DNA from: CAYLZO01 sp964387775
GTDB lineage: Bacteria; Chloroflexota; Anaerolineae; JAAYZQ01
Assembly (NCBI GenBank): GCA_964387775.1
Contig: CAYLZO010000016.1
Coordinates: 1-39,339 of the forward strand
Length of the DNA stretch: 39,339 nt
Direction: 5' to 3'
This document shows positions 8,293 through 14,334 of the stretch, piece after piece. The notes under the pieces were generated by a model, which was given only the letters and a program-made list of their open reading frames with translations, made no database searches and had not been told where the DNA came from. The translations under genes were made by a program, and so were the position numbers. Within the stretch, counting starts at the first letter, position 1; every line of letters starts with the position of its first letter.

Positions 8293-8967
8293 CTATCCCA
8301 CCAACTTGTAGCCGATGCCCCGGTGGGTCTCGATGACGACGTCACCGCCCTCCAGGTGGCCGCGCAGGTGCGAAATGTGCTGGTCCACGGTCCGCGTCCC
8401 GCCGGGGAAATCGTAGCCCCACACCAGGTCGAGCAACTGGTCGCGGCTCAGGACCAACCCCCGGTGCTCGGCCAGGGCCAGCAGCAGGTCGAACTCTTTG
8501 GGGCGCAGGTCGAGCGGCCGGCCAGCGAGGTGAGCCTCCCGGCTGGCCGGGTCCACGGTCAGGGCGCCGGCGGTCACTGCCATTTCCGGCCGGCCGCTCT
8601 TTTGATAGCGGCGCAATACGGCCCGGACGCGGGCCACCAACTCACGGGGATTAAAGGGCTTGGTCACGTAATCGTCGGCGCCCAGCTCCAGGCCCACGAT
8701 GCGGTCCACGTCGTCGCTGCGGGCGGTGAGCATGATGACCGGCACGTCGCTCTCGGCCCGCAGCCGGCGGCAGACCTCCCAGCCATCGAGGCCGGGCAAC
8801 ATCAGGTCTAGCACGACCAGGGCCGGTCGCAGGTGCCGGGCCTGGGTCAGCGCCGCCTGCCCATCCTGCGCGCTCGCTACCCGGTAGCCGGCTTGCTCCA
8901 GGTACATCTGCGCCAGCTCGATGATGTTTCGTTCGTCGTCTACCACCAGGATCGTTTCGTTGGCCAT
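8293..8967 (-). CDS. OmpR/PhoB-family response regulator
   Basis: 224-residue two-component transcription factor. Receiver domain ~1-120 with acidic pocket Asp10/Asp11 (VVDDE), phospho-acceptor Asp54 (VVLDLMLPGLDGWEV), Thr/Lys switch residues (MLTAR; VTKPFNPRELVARV). The winged-helix DNA-binding domain occupies ~128-223 (LRPKEFDLLLALAEHRG, DQHISHLRGHL, ETHRGIGYKL). First gene of an operon with the kinase and the 260-residue unknown protein, driven by the promoter at 8988-9016; AGGA lies upstream of its ATG. Targets cannot be inferred. Confidence 0.95.
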   Translation of the reverse strand: MANETILVVDDERNIIELAQMYLEQAGYRVASAQDGQAALTQARHLRPALVVLDLMLPGLDGWEVCRRLRAESDVPVIMLTARSDDVDRIVGLELGADDYVTKPFNPRELVARVRAVLRRYQKSGRPEMAVTAGALTVDPASREAHLAGRPLDLRPKEFDLLLALAEHRGLVLSRDQLLDLVWGYDFPGGTRTVDQHISHLRGHLEGGDVVIETHRGIGYKLVG

Positions 8968-8987
8968 GTGTTTTTCCTAGCAACTCC

Positions 8988-9016
8988 ATTTTATCCCAAC
9001 TGGCCCAAAATGGCAA
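8988..9016 (-). promoter_or_regulatory. Promoter of the response-regulator operon
   Basis: On the minus strand: TTGCCA (9016-9011), 17-bp spacer, TAAAAT (8993-8988). Predicted start ~8981, giving a ~14-nt leader before the ATG at 8967. Only 7 bp separate its -35 box from the -35 box of the plus-strand promoter at 9024. Confidence 0.7.
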
Positions 9017-9023
9017 GCCCCCT

Positions 9024-9052
9024 TTGACATCCCCACCGCTTGCGGCTATAAT
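9024..9052 (+). promoter_or_regulatory. Perfect-consensus sigma70 promoter
   Basis: TTGACA (9024-9029), 17-bp spacer, TATAAT (9047-9052), an exact consensus match. Predicted start ~9059. The first plausible gene is at 9311, so the transcript has a ~250-nt structured leader, or a short non-coding RNA is made. Confidence 0.8.
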
Positions 9053-9062
9053 CCACAAGATC

Positions 9063-9228
9063 CTTCACCGCCCAGACGCAAAGAACGCCAAGAAAACGCC
9101 TTCGGCGGCTCTAGCCCCCGTCCCGGGGGCGAACGCCCCGAGACGGGGCTTGGAGCGATATACTTTCCTATAAACAAGGAAAGACAAGAACACTTTGCGG
9201 GCTTGGCCTTGGCGGTGCGAAGATGAGC
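9063..9228. repeat. Degenerate palindromic repeat in the 9311 leader
   Basis: Left edge CTTCACCGCCCAGACGCAAA and right edge GCCTTGGCGGTGCGAAG (near 9206-9222) look like decayed ends of an inverted repeat of the CACCGC...GCGGTG type. In the centre, 9113-9150 folds into a GC hairpin (AGCCCCCGTCCCGGGGGCG against CGCCCCGAGACGGGGCT). The 343-nt gap between 8967 and 9311 holds only the two promoters and this repeat. Confidence 0.5.
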
Positions 9229-9310
9229 CATCATCTTGACAGCCCTCGGTTTTGAACGCGTCATTCTGAGGAGCGGTAGAATGGGAAAAAATGTCAGGTA
9301 GCAAAGAGGA

Positions 9311-9742
9311 ATGAGCGATTTTCGCCGGAATCTACTTCTATCGGGTCTCGGGGGCCTGCTGGGCAACGCCCTGCTGACCGCCCTCGCCGCCTGGCTCGTC
9401 GCCAGCGAGACCCTCAGTGTGCTGCTGCCCTATCCCACCGTGGCCCTCCTGCTGGGCGTCGTCTTTGGCGGATTCTCCCTGGCCGAAATCCCGGTCATGG
9501 TCTTTGCCCTGCGCCGCCTGCTGGTGGAGCGGCGGGGCAATCGGGGCTTCGTGCTGGGCCTCAACGTCCTCTATGTCTTTTTTGCCGCCGTCTATGCCGC
9601 GCCGGCCTTGTTGCTGACCGGCAGCCTGGGCTGGGGGCTGGCCCTGAGCAGCCTGAGCTTGCTGCGTTTCGCGACCAGTCTACTCTTCCTCCAGGCACCC
9701 CGCGAGCCGCCCGAGGCCTCCCAGGAGGCAGAAGATGTCTGA
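9311..9742 (+). CDS. Small four-helix membrane protein, unknown
   Basis: 143 residues, not recognised. Four hydrophobic segments: ~11-30 (GLGGLLGNALLTALAAWLV), ~37-65 (VLLPYPTVALLLGVV and following), ~80-102 (GLNVLYVFFAAVYAAPALLL) and ~105-128. The tail is acidic and Pro/Glu-rich (PREPPEASQEAEDV). AGAGGAATGAG precedes the ATG. It overlaps the next gene by 8 bp, so the two are probably translationally coupled. No catalytic motif; a channel-like or accessory role is possible but unsupported. Confidence 0.7.
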   Translation: MSDFRRNLLLSGLGGLLGNALLTALAAWLVASETLSVLLPYPTVALLLGVVFGGFSLAEIPVMVFALRRLLVERRGNRGFVLGLNVLYVFFAAVYAAPALLLTGSLGWGLALSSLSLLRFATSLLFLQAPREPPEASQEAEDV

Positions 9743-10262
9743 CGCGACCGGGAAACCGCTCGAGTCGGCGGACCTGACCCCCGCCGAGGCGACCCAGTTG
9801 TTCCACGAATCGTTGGCCGGCGCCCGCCGGGCCTTTGAGCGCACCGGCCTCGACGCCGCACTTGGCGGCTACCTGCACGCCCTGGGCCTCGCCCTGCAAC
9901 TCGGCCCGGCGCCGGCGGAAGAGGCACTGCGGGCCATGCTCCAGCTAGCACACCGGCTGGCCCGGCGCGACGACGCCCAAGGGCTGGCCCGGTTGGGACC
10001 GAGCGTGGTCGACCTGGTGGGCCGCGTCGGCGAGGCGGGCGCCCTGCCCGGCACGCCGGTGATGGAAGCCTGGGCCACCGTCGCCGCCGACGTGGGCACC
10101 CTCGTCGGGCAGGTCGGCCTGGCGCTGTCCATCCCCGCCGAGCACCGGGCCGGAATGCTGGACAACGCCCGCCGCCGGGCCGCCCTGCTCGACGATGCCA
10201 CCGGCAACCTCTTTGCCCTGACTGCCTGGCTCGACCAGCTCCACCCCTCCCCCGCCATTTGA
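9735..10262 (+). CDS. Unknown helical protein
   Basis: 175 residues, not recognised. Ala/Leu-rich and almost all alpha-helical by composition, without signal peptide, membrane helix, cysteine pair or recognisable motif. It starts inside the 3' end of the preceding membrane-protein gene (AGATGTCTGA) and stops at 10260-10262, where its TGA overlaps the -35 box of the PHP gene's promoter. Co-expression with the membrane protein is likely from the overlap; function unknown. Confidence 0.65.
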   Translation: MSDATGKPLESADLTPAEATQLFHESLAGARRAFERTGLDAALGGYLHALGLALQLGPAPAEEALRAMLQLAHRLARRDDAQGLARLGPSVVDLVGRVGEAGALPGTPVMEAWATVAADVGTLVGQVGLALSIPAEHRAGMLDNARRRAALLDDATGNLFALTAWLDQLHPSPAI

Positions 10263-10287
10263 CAGATAAGGGCTTCTGGCCTACACT
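10259..10287 (+). promoter_or_regulatory. Promoter giving a near-leaderless PHP mRNA
   Basis: TTGACA (10259-10264), 17-bp spacer, TACACT (10282-10287). The usual start, 6-8 bp downstream, falls at 10294-10295, 2-3 nt before the ATG at 10297. No Shine-Dalgarno sequence precedes that ATG. Confidence 0.7.
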
Positions 10288-10296
10288 TGGCCTGTT

Positions 10297-10986
10297 ATGG
10301 ACGAAAACGCACGGATCGACCTGCACACCCATTCTTTTTTCAGCGACGGCGTGCTGCTGCCCAGCGAAATGCTGCGCCGCGTCGAGGTGCTGGGCTACGC
10401 GGCCCTGGCCATCACCGACCACGCCGACGCCTCCAACCTGGACGAGTTGGTGACCCAACTGGCCCGCTTTTTCCGCGAGGGAACCCGGGGGTTCGACGTG
10501 CAGTTCATCCCTGGCGTCGAGATCACCCACGTGCCGCCGGAGCAGATCGCGCCGCTGGCCCGCCGGGCGCGGCGTCTCGGTGCCCGGTTGGTCGTGGTCC
10601 ACGGCGAGACGCCCGTGGAGCCGGTGCGGCCCGGCACCAACCGCGCCGCCGTCCAGTGTCCCCAGGTGGACATCCTGGCCCACCCCGGCTTTGTGACCGA
10701 GGAGGAAGCAGAGCTGGCTGCGGCCAACGGCGTCGCCCTGGAGATCACCTCGCGGGGCGGCCACAGCCTGGCCAACGGCCACGTGGCCCGCGTGGCCCGG
10801 ATGAGCGGCGCCCGGCTGGTCGTCAATACCGATACCCACACCCCGTCGGACATGATCGACCAGGAGCAAGCCCGGTTGGTGGCCCTCGGCGCGGGCCTGA
10901 CCGAAGAGGAGGCCCACGCTGCCATCGTCACCCACGCCTGGGACCTGGTCGCCAAGGCCCTTGGCCCAACCCGACAAACAGCCTGA
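10297..10986 (+). CDS. PHP-domain metal-dependent phosphoesterase
   Basis: 229-residue PHP (polymerase and histidinol phosphatase) domain protein, a TIM-like barrel binding two or three metals. Visible metal motifs: Asp8-Leu-His10-Thr-His12, Asp41-His42 (ITDHAD), the GVEITH glutamate, VVVHGE, ILAHPGF and NTDTHTP. The order and size fit the TrpH/YcdX/histidinol-phosphatase group rather than the polymerase-fused versions. Substrate undetermined: phosphorylated small molecule or nucleotide. The promoter places the transcript start almost on the ATG. The CpXC gene starts 13 bp downstream, so the two form an operon. Confidence 0.85.
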   Translation: MDENARIDLHTHSFFSDGVLLPSEMLRRVEVLGYAALAITDHADASNLDELVTQLARFFREGTRGFDVQFIPGVEITHVPPEQIAPLARRARRLGARLVVVHGETPVEPVRPGTNRAAVQCPQVDILAHPGFVTEEEAELAAANGVALEITSRGGHSLANGHVARVARMSGARLVVNTDTHTPSDMIDQEQARLVALGAGLTEEEAHAAIVTHAWDLVAKALGPTRQTA

Positions 10987-10999
10987 AAGGACTAGAACC

Positions 11000-12346
11000 T
11001 TGAGCACATCTGCGTATCAAACCGTCCCTGTAACCTGCCCGAACTGTCAGAACCAGTTTGCGGCCCCGGTCGCGACCATCATCGACGTCGGCCAAACGCC
11101 AGAGGCCAAGTCGCTACTGCTCTCCGGGCGCCTGAACGTCGCCATTTGTCCCCAGTGTGGAAGTGGTGGGAGATTGAGCACGCCCCTCGTCTACCACGAC
11201 CCGGAGAAGGAGCTATTGTTCACCTACATGCCCCCCGAACTGGGCGCGTCGGAGGTGGAGCAGCAGCGGGTCATCGGCGAGCTGACCAACCAGGTGATGT
11301 CGTCCCTCCCCGCCGAGCAGCGCAAGGGCTACCTGCTCCGCCCCCAGAACTTTTTGCGACTGGAGGGCATGATCGAGGCCATCCTGGAGGCCGAGGGGAT
11401 CTCGAAGGAGATGCTGGAAGCCCAGCGGGCCAAAGCCGCCTTGCTCGACCGGCTGCTGCAGACCACCAGCGAGGATGCCCGCCGGACCATCGTCCAAGAA
11501 AACGAGGGCCAGATCGACTACGAGTTCTTTCAACTGCTCACCATGAATCTGGAGATGGCCCAAGCCGAGGGCCAGATAGACGTCACCCGGCAATTGGCCA
11601 CACTGCGGACCGAACTCTTGGAGTGGACGAGCACCGGGGAAGAGATCGCCGCCCGCGAAGAGGCGATCCGCAGCCTGGGCAGCGAGGTCACCCGCGAGGG
11701 CCTGCTGGACAAACTGGTCGAGGCCGCCCTGGCGGAAGAGCAGACCAAAGTGGAGACCCTGGTCGCCGTGGCCCGGCCGGCCATCGATTACGTCTTTTAC
11801 CAACAATTGACAGAGCGGATCGAAGCCGCTCAAGAGGCGGACGACGCGGAGAGGGTCAAGACCCTCAAAGAACTGCGCGAGACGATCTTGAGCATCACGG
11901 CCGAGATCGACGCCGAGATGGAAAAAGCCACCGGCGAAGCGCTCCAGTTCCTGGAAGAGATCCTGGAGGAAAAAGACCTGGAGGCGGCGGTCCGCGCCAA
12001 TCTGCCCCAGATCGACGAACTCTTCCTGGGCGTCCTCGCCGGCGAACTGGACAAAGCCGAGCGAACCGACCAGGCAGAACGCGCCGAAAAGCTCCAACAG
12101 ATCAGCGAGATCTTGTTGGAGATCATCCAGGAGAGCCAGCCGCCCGAGGTCCGGTTCATCAACCAGTTGTTGCAGGCCGAATACCCGGAGGGTAGCCAGG
12201 CGTTGCTGGAAGAGAACCGGGACCGGTTGGACGAAGACTTGCTGGGGGTGATGGACCTGATCAGCCAGGACCTCAGGGTGAACGATCGGGAACCCGTCGC
12301 CGAGCGCCTGGAGCAGATCCGGGAACAGGCCCAGGCCCTGATGTAA
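11000..12346 (+). CDS. CpXC-domain protein with long helical region
   Basis: From TTG 11000, 448 residues. The start is chosen because GAAAGGA lies 8 nt upstream and MSTSAYQTVPVTCPNC is a normal family N-terminus; an ATG at 10961 would overlap the PHP gene and has no ribosome-binding site. Residues ~10-110 are a CpXC domain with two Cys pairs (Cys13/Cys16 and Cys50/Cys53) that probably hold a zinc, followed by LLSGRLNVAICPQCG. The remainder (~115-448) is acidic, helical and weakly repetitive (LLEIIQESQPPEVRFINQLLQAEYPEG), with no known domain. Function of this family is not established. Confidence 0.8.
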   Translation: MSTSAYQTVPVTCPNCQNQFAAPVATIIDVGQTPEAKSLLLSGRLNVAICPQCGSGGRLSTPLVYHDPEKELLFTYMPPELGASEVEQQRVIGELTNQVMSSLPAEQRKGYLLRPQNFLRLEGMIEAILEAEGISKEMLEAQRAKAALLDRLLQTTSEDARRTIVQENEGQIDYEFFQLLTMNLEMAQAEGQIDVTRQLATLRTELLEWTSTGEEIAAREEAIRSLGSEVTREGLLDKLVEAALAEEQTKVETLVAVARPAIDYVFYQQLTERIEAAQEADDAERVKTLKELRETILSITAEIDAEMEKATGEALQFLEEILEEKDLEAAVRANLPQIDELFLGVLAGELDKAERTDQAERAEKLQQISEILLEIIQESQPPEVRFINQLLQAEYPEGSQALLEENRDRLDEDLLGVMDLISQDLRVNDREPVAERLEQIREQAQALM

Positions 12347-12354
12347 CAAAGGCT

Positions 12355-12371
12355 CGTCGTAGGCGCTACGA
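12355..12371. repeat. Short hairpin TCGTAG-GCG-CTACGA
   Basis: A 6-bp perfect stem with a GCG loop just after the CpXC stop. A related string, TTCGTAGTAGGCGCTTCG, lies inside repeat element B at 23207-23225, which hints at a shared dispersed-repeat origin. Weak. Confidence 0.35.
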
Positions 12372-12390
12372 ACAGGGAGCACCGGAAGTG

Positions 12391-12421
12391 AGGACCCGGC
12401 GGATGACCGCCGGGTCCTTTT
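12391..12421 (+). terminator. Intrinsic terminator after the CpXC gene
   Basis: Perfect 12-bp stem AGGACCCGGCGG / CCGCCGGGTCCT with ATGA loop (12391-12418) followed by TTTTA. It lies between convergent genes; the T-run contains the complement of the FHA gene's TAA stop. On the minus strand no U-tract follows, so it should mainly serve the plus-strand operon. Confidence 0.88.
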
Positions 12422-13064
12422 ACTTGGTGGCCCCCTCCAGCCGGAAGCCGTGGCCCCGCATGGTGATGACGTACTGGGTTTCGGGATCGATCTCGGCCAG
12501 GCGCTCGCGAAGCCGGCGGGCCAGGGCGTCAATGGCCTGCTCCGAGATCCCCTCCCGGTCGTCCTCGGGCCAGACAGCCTCGACCACCTCGTCCCGGCCA
12601 TAAACCCGGCCCGGCTCCTGGTAGAGTAGCTCCAAGAGCCGGTACTGGGCCGGCGACAGCGGCGGTTCGAGCTCCTGGCCCAGCACCCAGACCCGCCGGC
12701 TCTCCAGGTCCATCCGCAGCCCCTCCAACTGCTCGTCGAAAATCACGGGCGCGGTGGCCTCGGCGCCGACGAAGGTGAGCTTGCAAGAGAAGGCAATCTG
12801 GATCTCGTCGCCGTCGTGCAAGGTCTGGGGCTCGCTGATAAGCTGTCCGTTGAGGAAGGTCCCATTCTTTGAGTTCAAATCCTGCAAGACGTAGTGGTCC
12901 TCCTCGACGTGGATGCTCGCGTGGCGCCGCGAAACCTGGCGATCCGGGATCACGAGATCGCACTCGTCATCCCGGCCCACGAGCAGCACCGGCTGGTCAA
13001 TGAAAATGCGCTTGCCGGGATTCGGTCCTTCGACCATCAACAGCATGGCCATTTCGGCTACCAC
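12420..13064 (-). CDS. FHA domain-winged helix transcription factor
   Basis: 214 residues. The N-terminal forkhead-associated domain (~10-100) has all phosphothreonine-binding landmarks: Gly30-Arg31, Ser45-Arg-Arg-His48 and Asn67-Gly-Thr69. Residues ~125-212 are an OmpR-type winged helix (LSPAQYRLLELLYQEPGRVYGRDEVVEAVW, QAIDALARRLRERL, TMRGHGFRLEG). The expected role is a regulator that senses a Thr-phosphorylated partner. It diverges from a Ser/Thr kinase gene 127 bp away, the natural source of the signal. The start is GTG 13064, 7 nt after GGAGG. Known EmbR-type regulators have the same domains in the opposite order and include a BTAD; here the FHA domain is N-terminal. Confidence 0.88.
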   Translation of the reverse strand: MVAEMAMLLMVEGPNPGKRIFIDQPVLLVGRDDECDLVIPDRQVSRRHASIHVEEDHYVLQDLNSKNGTFLNGQLISEPQTLHDGDEIQIAFSCKLTFVGAEATAPVIFDEQLEGLRMDLESRRVWVLGQELEPPLSPAQYRLLELLYQEPGRVYGRDEVVEAVWPEDDREGISEQAIDALARRLRERLAEIDPETQYVITMRGHGFRLEGATK

Positions 13065-13094
13065 GGCTTATCCTCCTCACCTACCCAGGGTGTC

Positions 13095-13123
13095 TTGACA
13101 AGATGCTGATTCTACGTTAAGCT
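13095..13123 (+). promoter_or_regulatory. Probable promoter of the Ser/Thr kinase gene
   Basis: TTGACA (13095-13100), 17-bp spacer, TAAGCT (13118-13123): a perfect -35 with a weak -10 that keeps the T, A and T at positions 1, 2 and 6. The -35 sits in the near-palindrome TCTTGACAAGA, a possible operator half. Confidence 0.5.
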
Positions 13124-13136
13124 ATGTCCACTTGGA

Positions 13137-13161
13137 GACGGGGCGATCTCTTGGCCCCGTC
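13137..13161 (+). promoter_or_regulatory. Leader hairpin before the kinase gene
   Basis: GACGGGGC (13137-13144) pairs with GCCCCGTC (13154-13161), an 8-bp stem, 17 nt before the AGGAG ribosome-binding site. Short pyrimidine tail (TTCTC) only, so it may be an attenuator or a stabilising hairpin; it also argues that coding does not start upstream of it. Confidence 0.45.
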
Positions 13162-13191
13162 TTCTCAAATCATCCTACAGGAGCGGGCGCA

Positions 13192-14331
13192 TTGGCGCGA
13201 TCACTGTCGCCAGGGACGACTCTGCGCGAACGATACAAAATCATCGAGCTGGTAGGCCGGGGCGGGATGGGCGCCACCTATCGCGCCGAAGATCTGCGCC
13301 TCCAGGGCCGCTTTTGCGCCGTCAAAGAGGCGCTGCCCGATCCCGATGCGCCGGCCGAAGAACTCGAACAGAGCCGCGAGCAATTCTACCAGGAAGCCAG
13401 CACCCTGGCCCGGCTCGACCATCCCAATCTGCCCAAAGTCTCGGACTATTTCTCCCAGGACAATCGCGACTATCTCGTCATGGATTTTGTGCCCGGCCAG
13501 GACCTCAAAGAGCTGCTGGCCGAGGCCCTGCGCCAGGGGCATCCTCTGCCCGAGCGCCAGGTGCTCGCCTGGGCCGAACAGCTCTGCGACGCGCTGGAGT
13601 ACATGCACACTCAAGAGCCGCCGGTCCTCCACCGCGACATCAAGCCCGGCAACATCAAGATCACGCCCTCGGGCACCGTCAAGCTGGTGGACTTTGGGCT
13701 GGTCAAGGTCATGGTGCCCAACGACGAGCGGACCATCACCGTGGTCCAGGGGCGGGGCACGGTACAATACACGCCCCTGGAGCAATATGGCGGCGATACG
13801 GGCCACACCGACACCCGCTCCGACATCTACTCCCTCGGCGCAACCCTCTATCACCTGCTGACCGGCCAGCCGCCCCTCGACGCCAAGGAGCGGTTCCTCA
13901 AGCCCAACTCGCTGGCCACGCCCCGCAGCCTGAAGCCCGACATCTCGCCCCAGACGGAACGCGCCATCCTCTGGAGCCTGGCCATGCACCCCGACGAGCG
14001 GCCCGACAGCGTCGGCGACCTGCGCTCTGAATTATTAACGCCCGGGCCGGTGAGCCGGGCAGTGGCCCGGGTTTTCGAGCAGGAGTGGCCGGTTGCCCAG
14101 TTCGTCCGCGCCAATCGGGGGCTGATCGCCTTCCTGGGTGTGCTGCTGGCGGCCGCCGCGCTGCTCACGGCCCGGCCGCCGGCCTTGCCCCCGCCCCCCA
14201 CGCCGACGCCCACCGTCACAGCCACCCCCACGGCCACGGCGACGGCCACTCACACGCCGACACCCACCTTGACCGCGACGCCGACCATCACCCCAACGCC
14301 TACGATTACGCCCACCCCCTGGATCCGCTAG
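13192..14331 (+). CDS. Transmembrane Ser/Thr protein kinase
   Basis: Hanks-type kinase, 379 residues from TTG 13192 (AGGAG 8 nt upstream; a longer frame from 13132 would translate the leader hairpin). Glycine loop GRGGMGATY (22-30), ATP-binding Lys45 (CAVKEA), catalytic loop His147-Arg-Asp149-Ile-Lys-Pro-Gly-Asn, DFG at 167-169, activation segment VQYTPLEQY. One membrane helix at ~311-327, then a ~50-residue Pro/Thr repeat tail that would lie outside the cell and is probably glycosylated. There is no folded extracellular sensor. Divergent to the FHA/winged-helix regulator, so phosphorylation of that regulator or a shared partner is likely. Ends 3 bp from the convergent GH3-like gene. Confidence 0.93.
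   Translation: MARSLSPGTTLRERYKIIELVGRGGMGATYRAEDLRLQGRFCAVKEALPDPDAPAEELEQSREQFYQEASTLARLDHPNLPKVSDYFSQDNRDYLVMDFVPGQDLKELLAEALRQGHPLPERQVLAWAEQLCDALEYMHTQEPPVLHRDIKPGNIKITPSGTVKLVDFGLVKVMVPNDERTITVVQGRGTVQYTPLEQYGGDTGHTDTRSDIYSLGATLYHLLTGQPPLDAKERFLKPNSLATPRSLKPDISPQTERAILWSLAMHPDERPDSVGDLRSELLTPGPVSRAVARVFEQEWPVAQFVRANRGLIAFLGVLLAAAALLTARPPALPPPPTPTPTVTATPTATATATHTPTPTLTATPTITPTPTITPTPWIR
14196..14325 (+). repeat. Pro/Thr-codon low-complexity repeat (kinase tail)
   Basis: About 43 codons of degenerate ACN-CCN alternation (CCGACGCCCACC-like units) encoding TPTPT with some TAT interruptions. It is length-unstable sequence of the microsatellite kind. Confidence 0.75.
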
Positions 14332-14334
14332 CCG

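Noticed and set aside
8286..8345. Longer start (ATG 8345) for the sensor kinase
   Set aside because: Would overlap the response regulator by 53 bp and add 19 polar residues before the first membrane helix; GTG 8288 has better spacing and context.
9236..9282. Second possible promoter (TTGACA ... TAGAAT) closer to the 9311 gene
   Set aside because: The distance between TTGACA and TAGAAT is 35 bp, and no -10-like box lies at 16-18 bp; TTGAAC-19-TAGAAT is too weak to claim.
9046..9366. Minus-strand ORF of 106 codons in the 9311 leader
   Set aside because: Encoded by the degenerate repeat and hairpin region, overlaps the perfect promoter, and shows no domain.
12388..12603. Plus-strand ORF downstream of the terminator
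   Set aside because: Opposite the winged-helix domain of the FHA regulator and begins inside the terminator hairpin; Ser/Arg-rich shadow.
12991..13135. Minus-strand promoter for the FHA regulator
   Set aside because: A TAGAAT is present but no acceptable -35 box at 16-18 bp; left unannotated.
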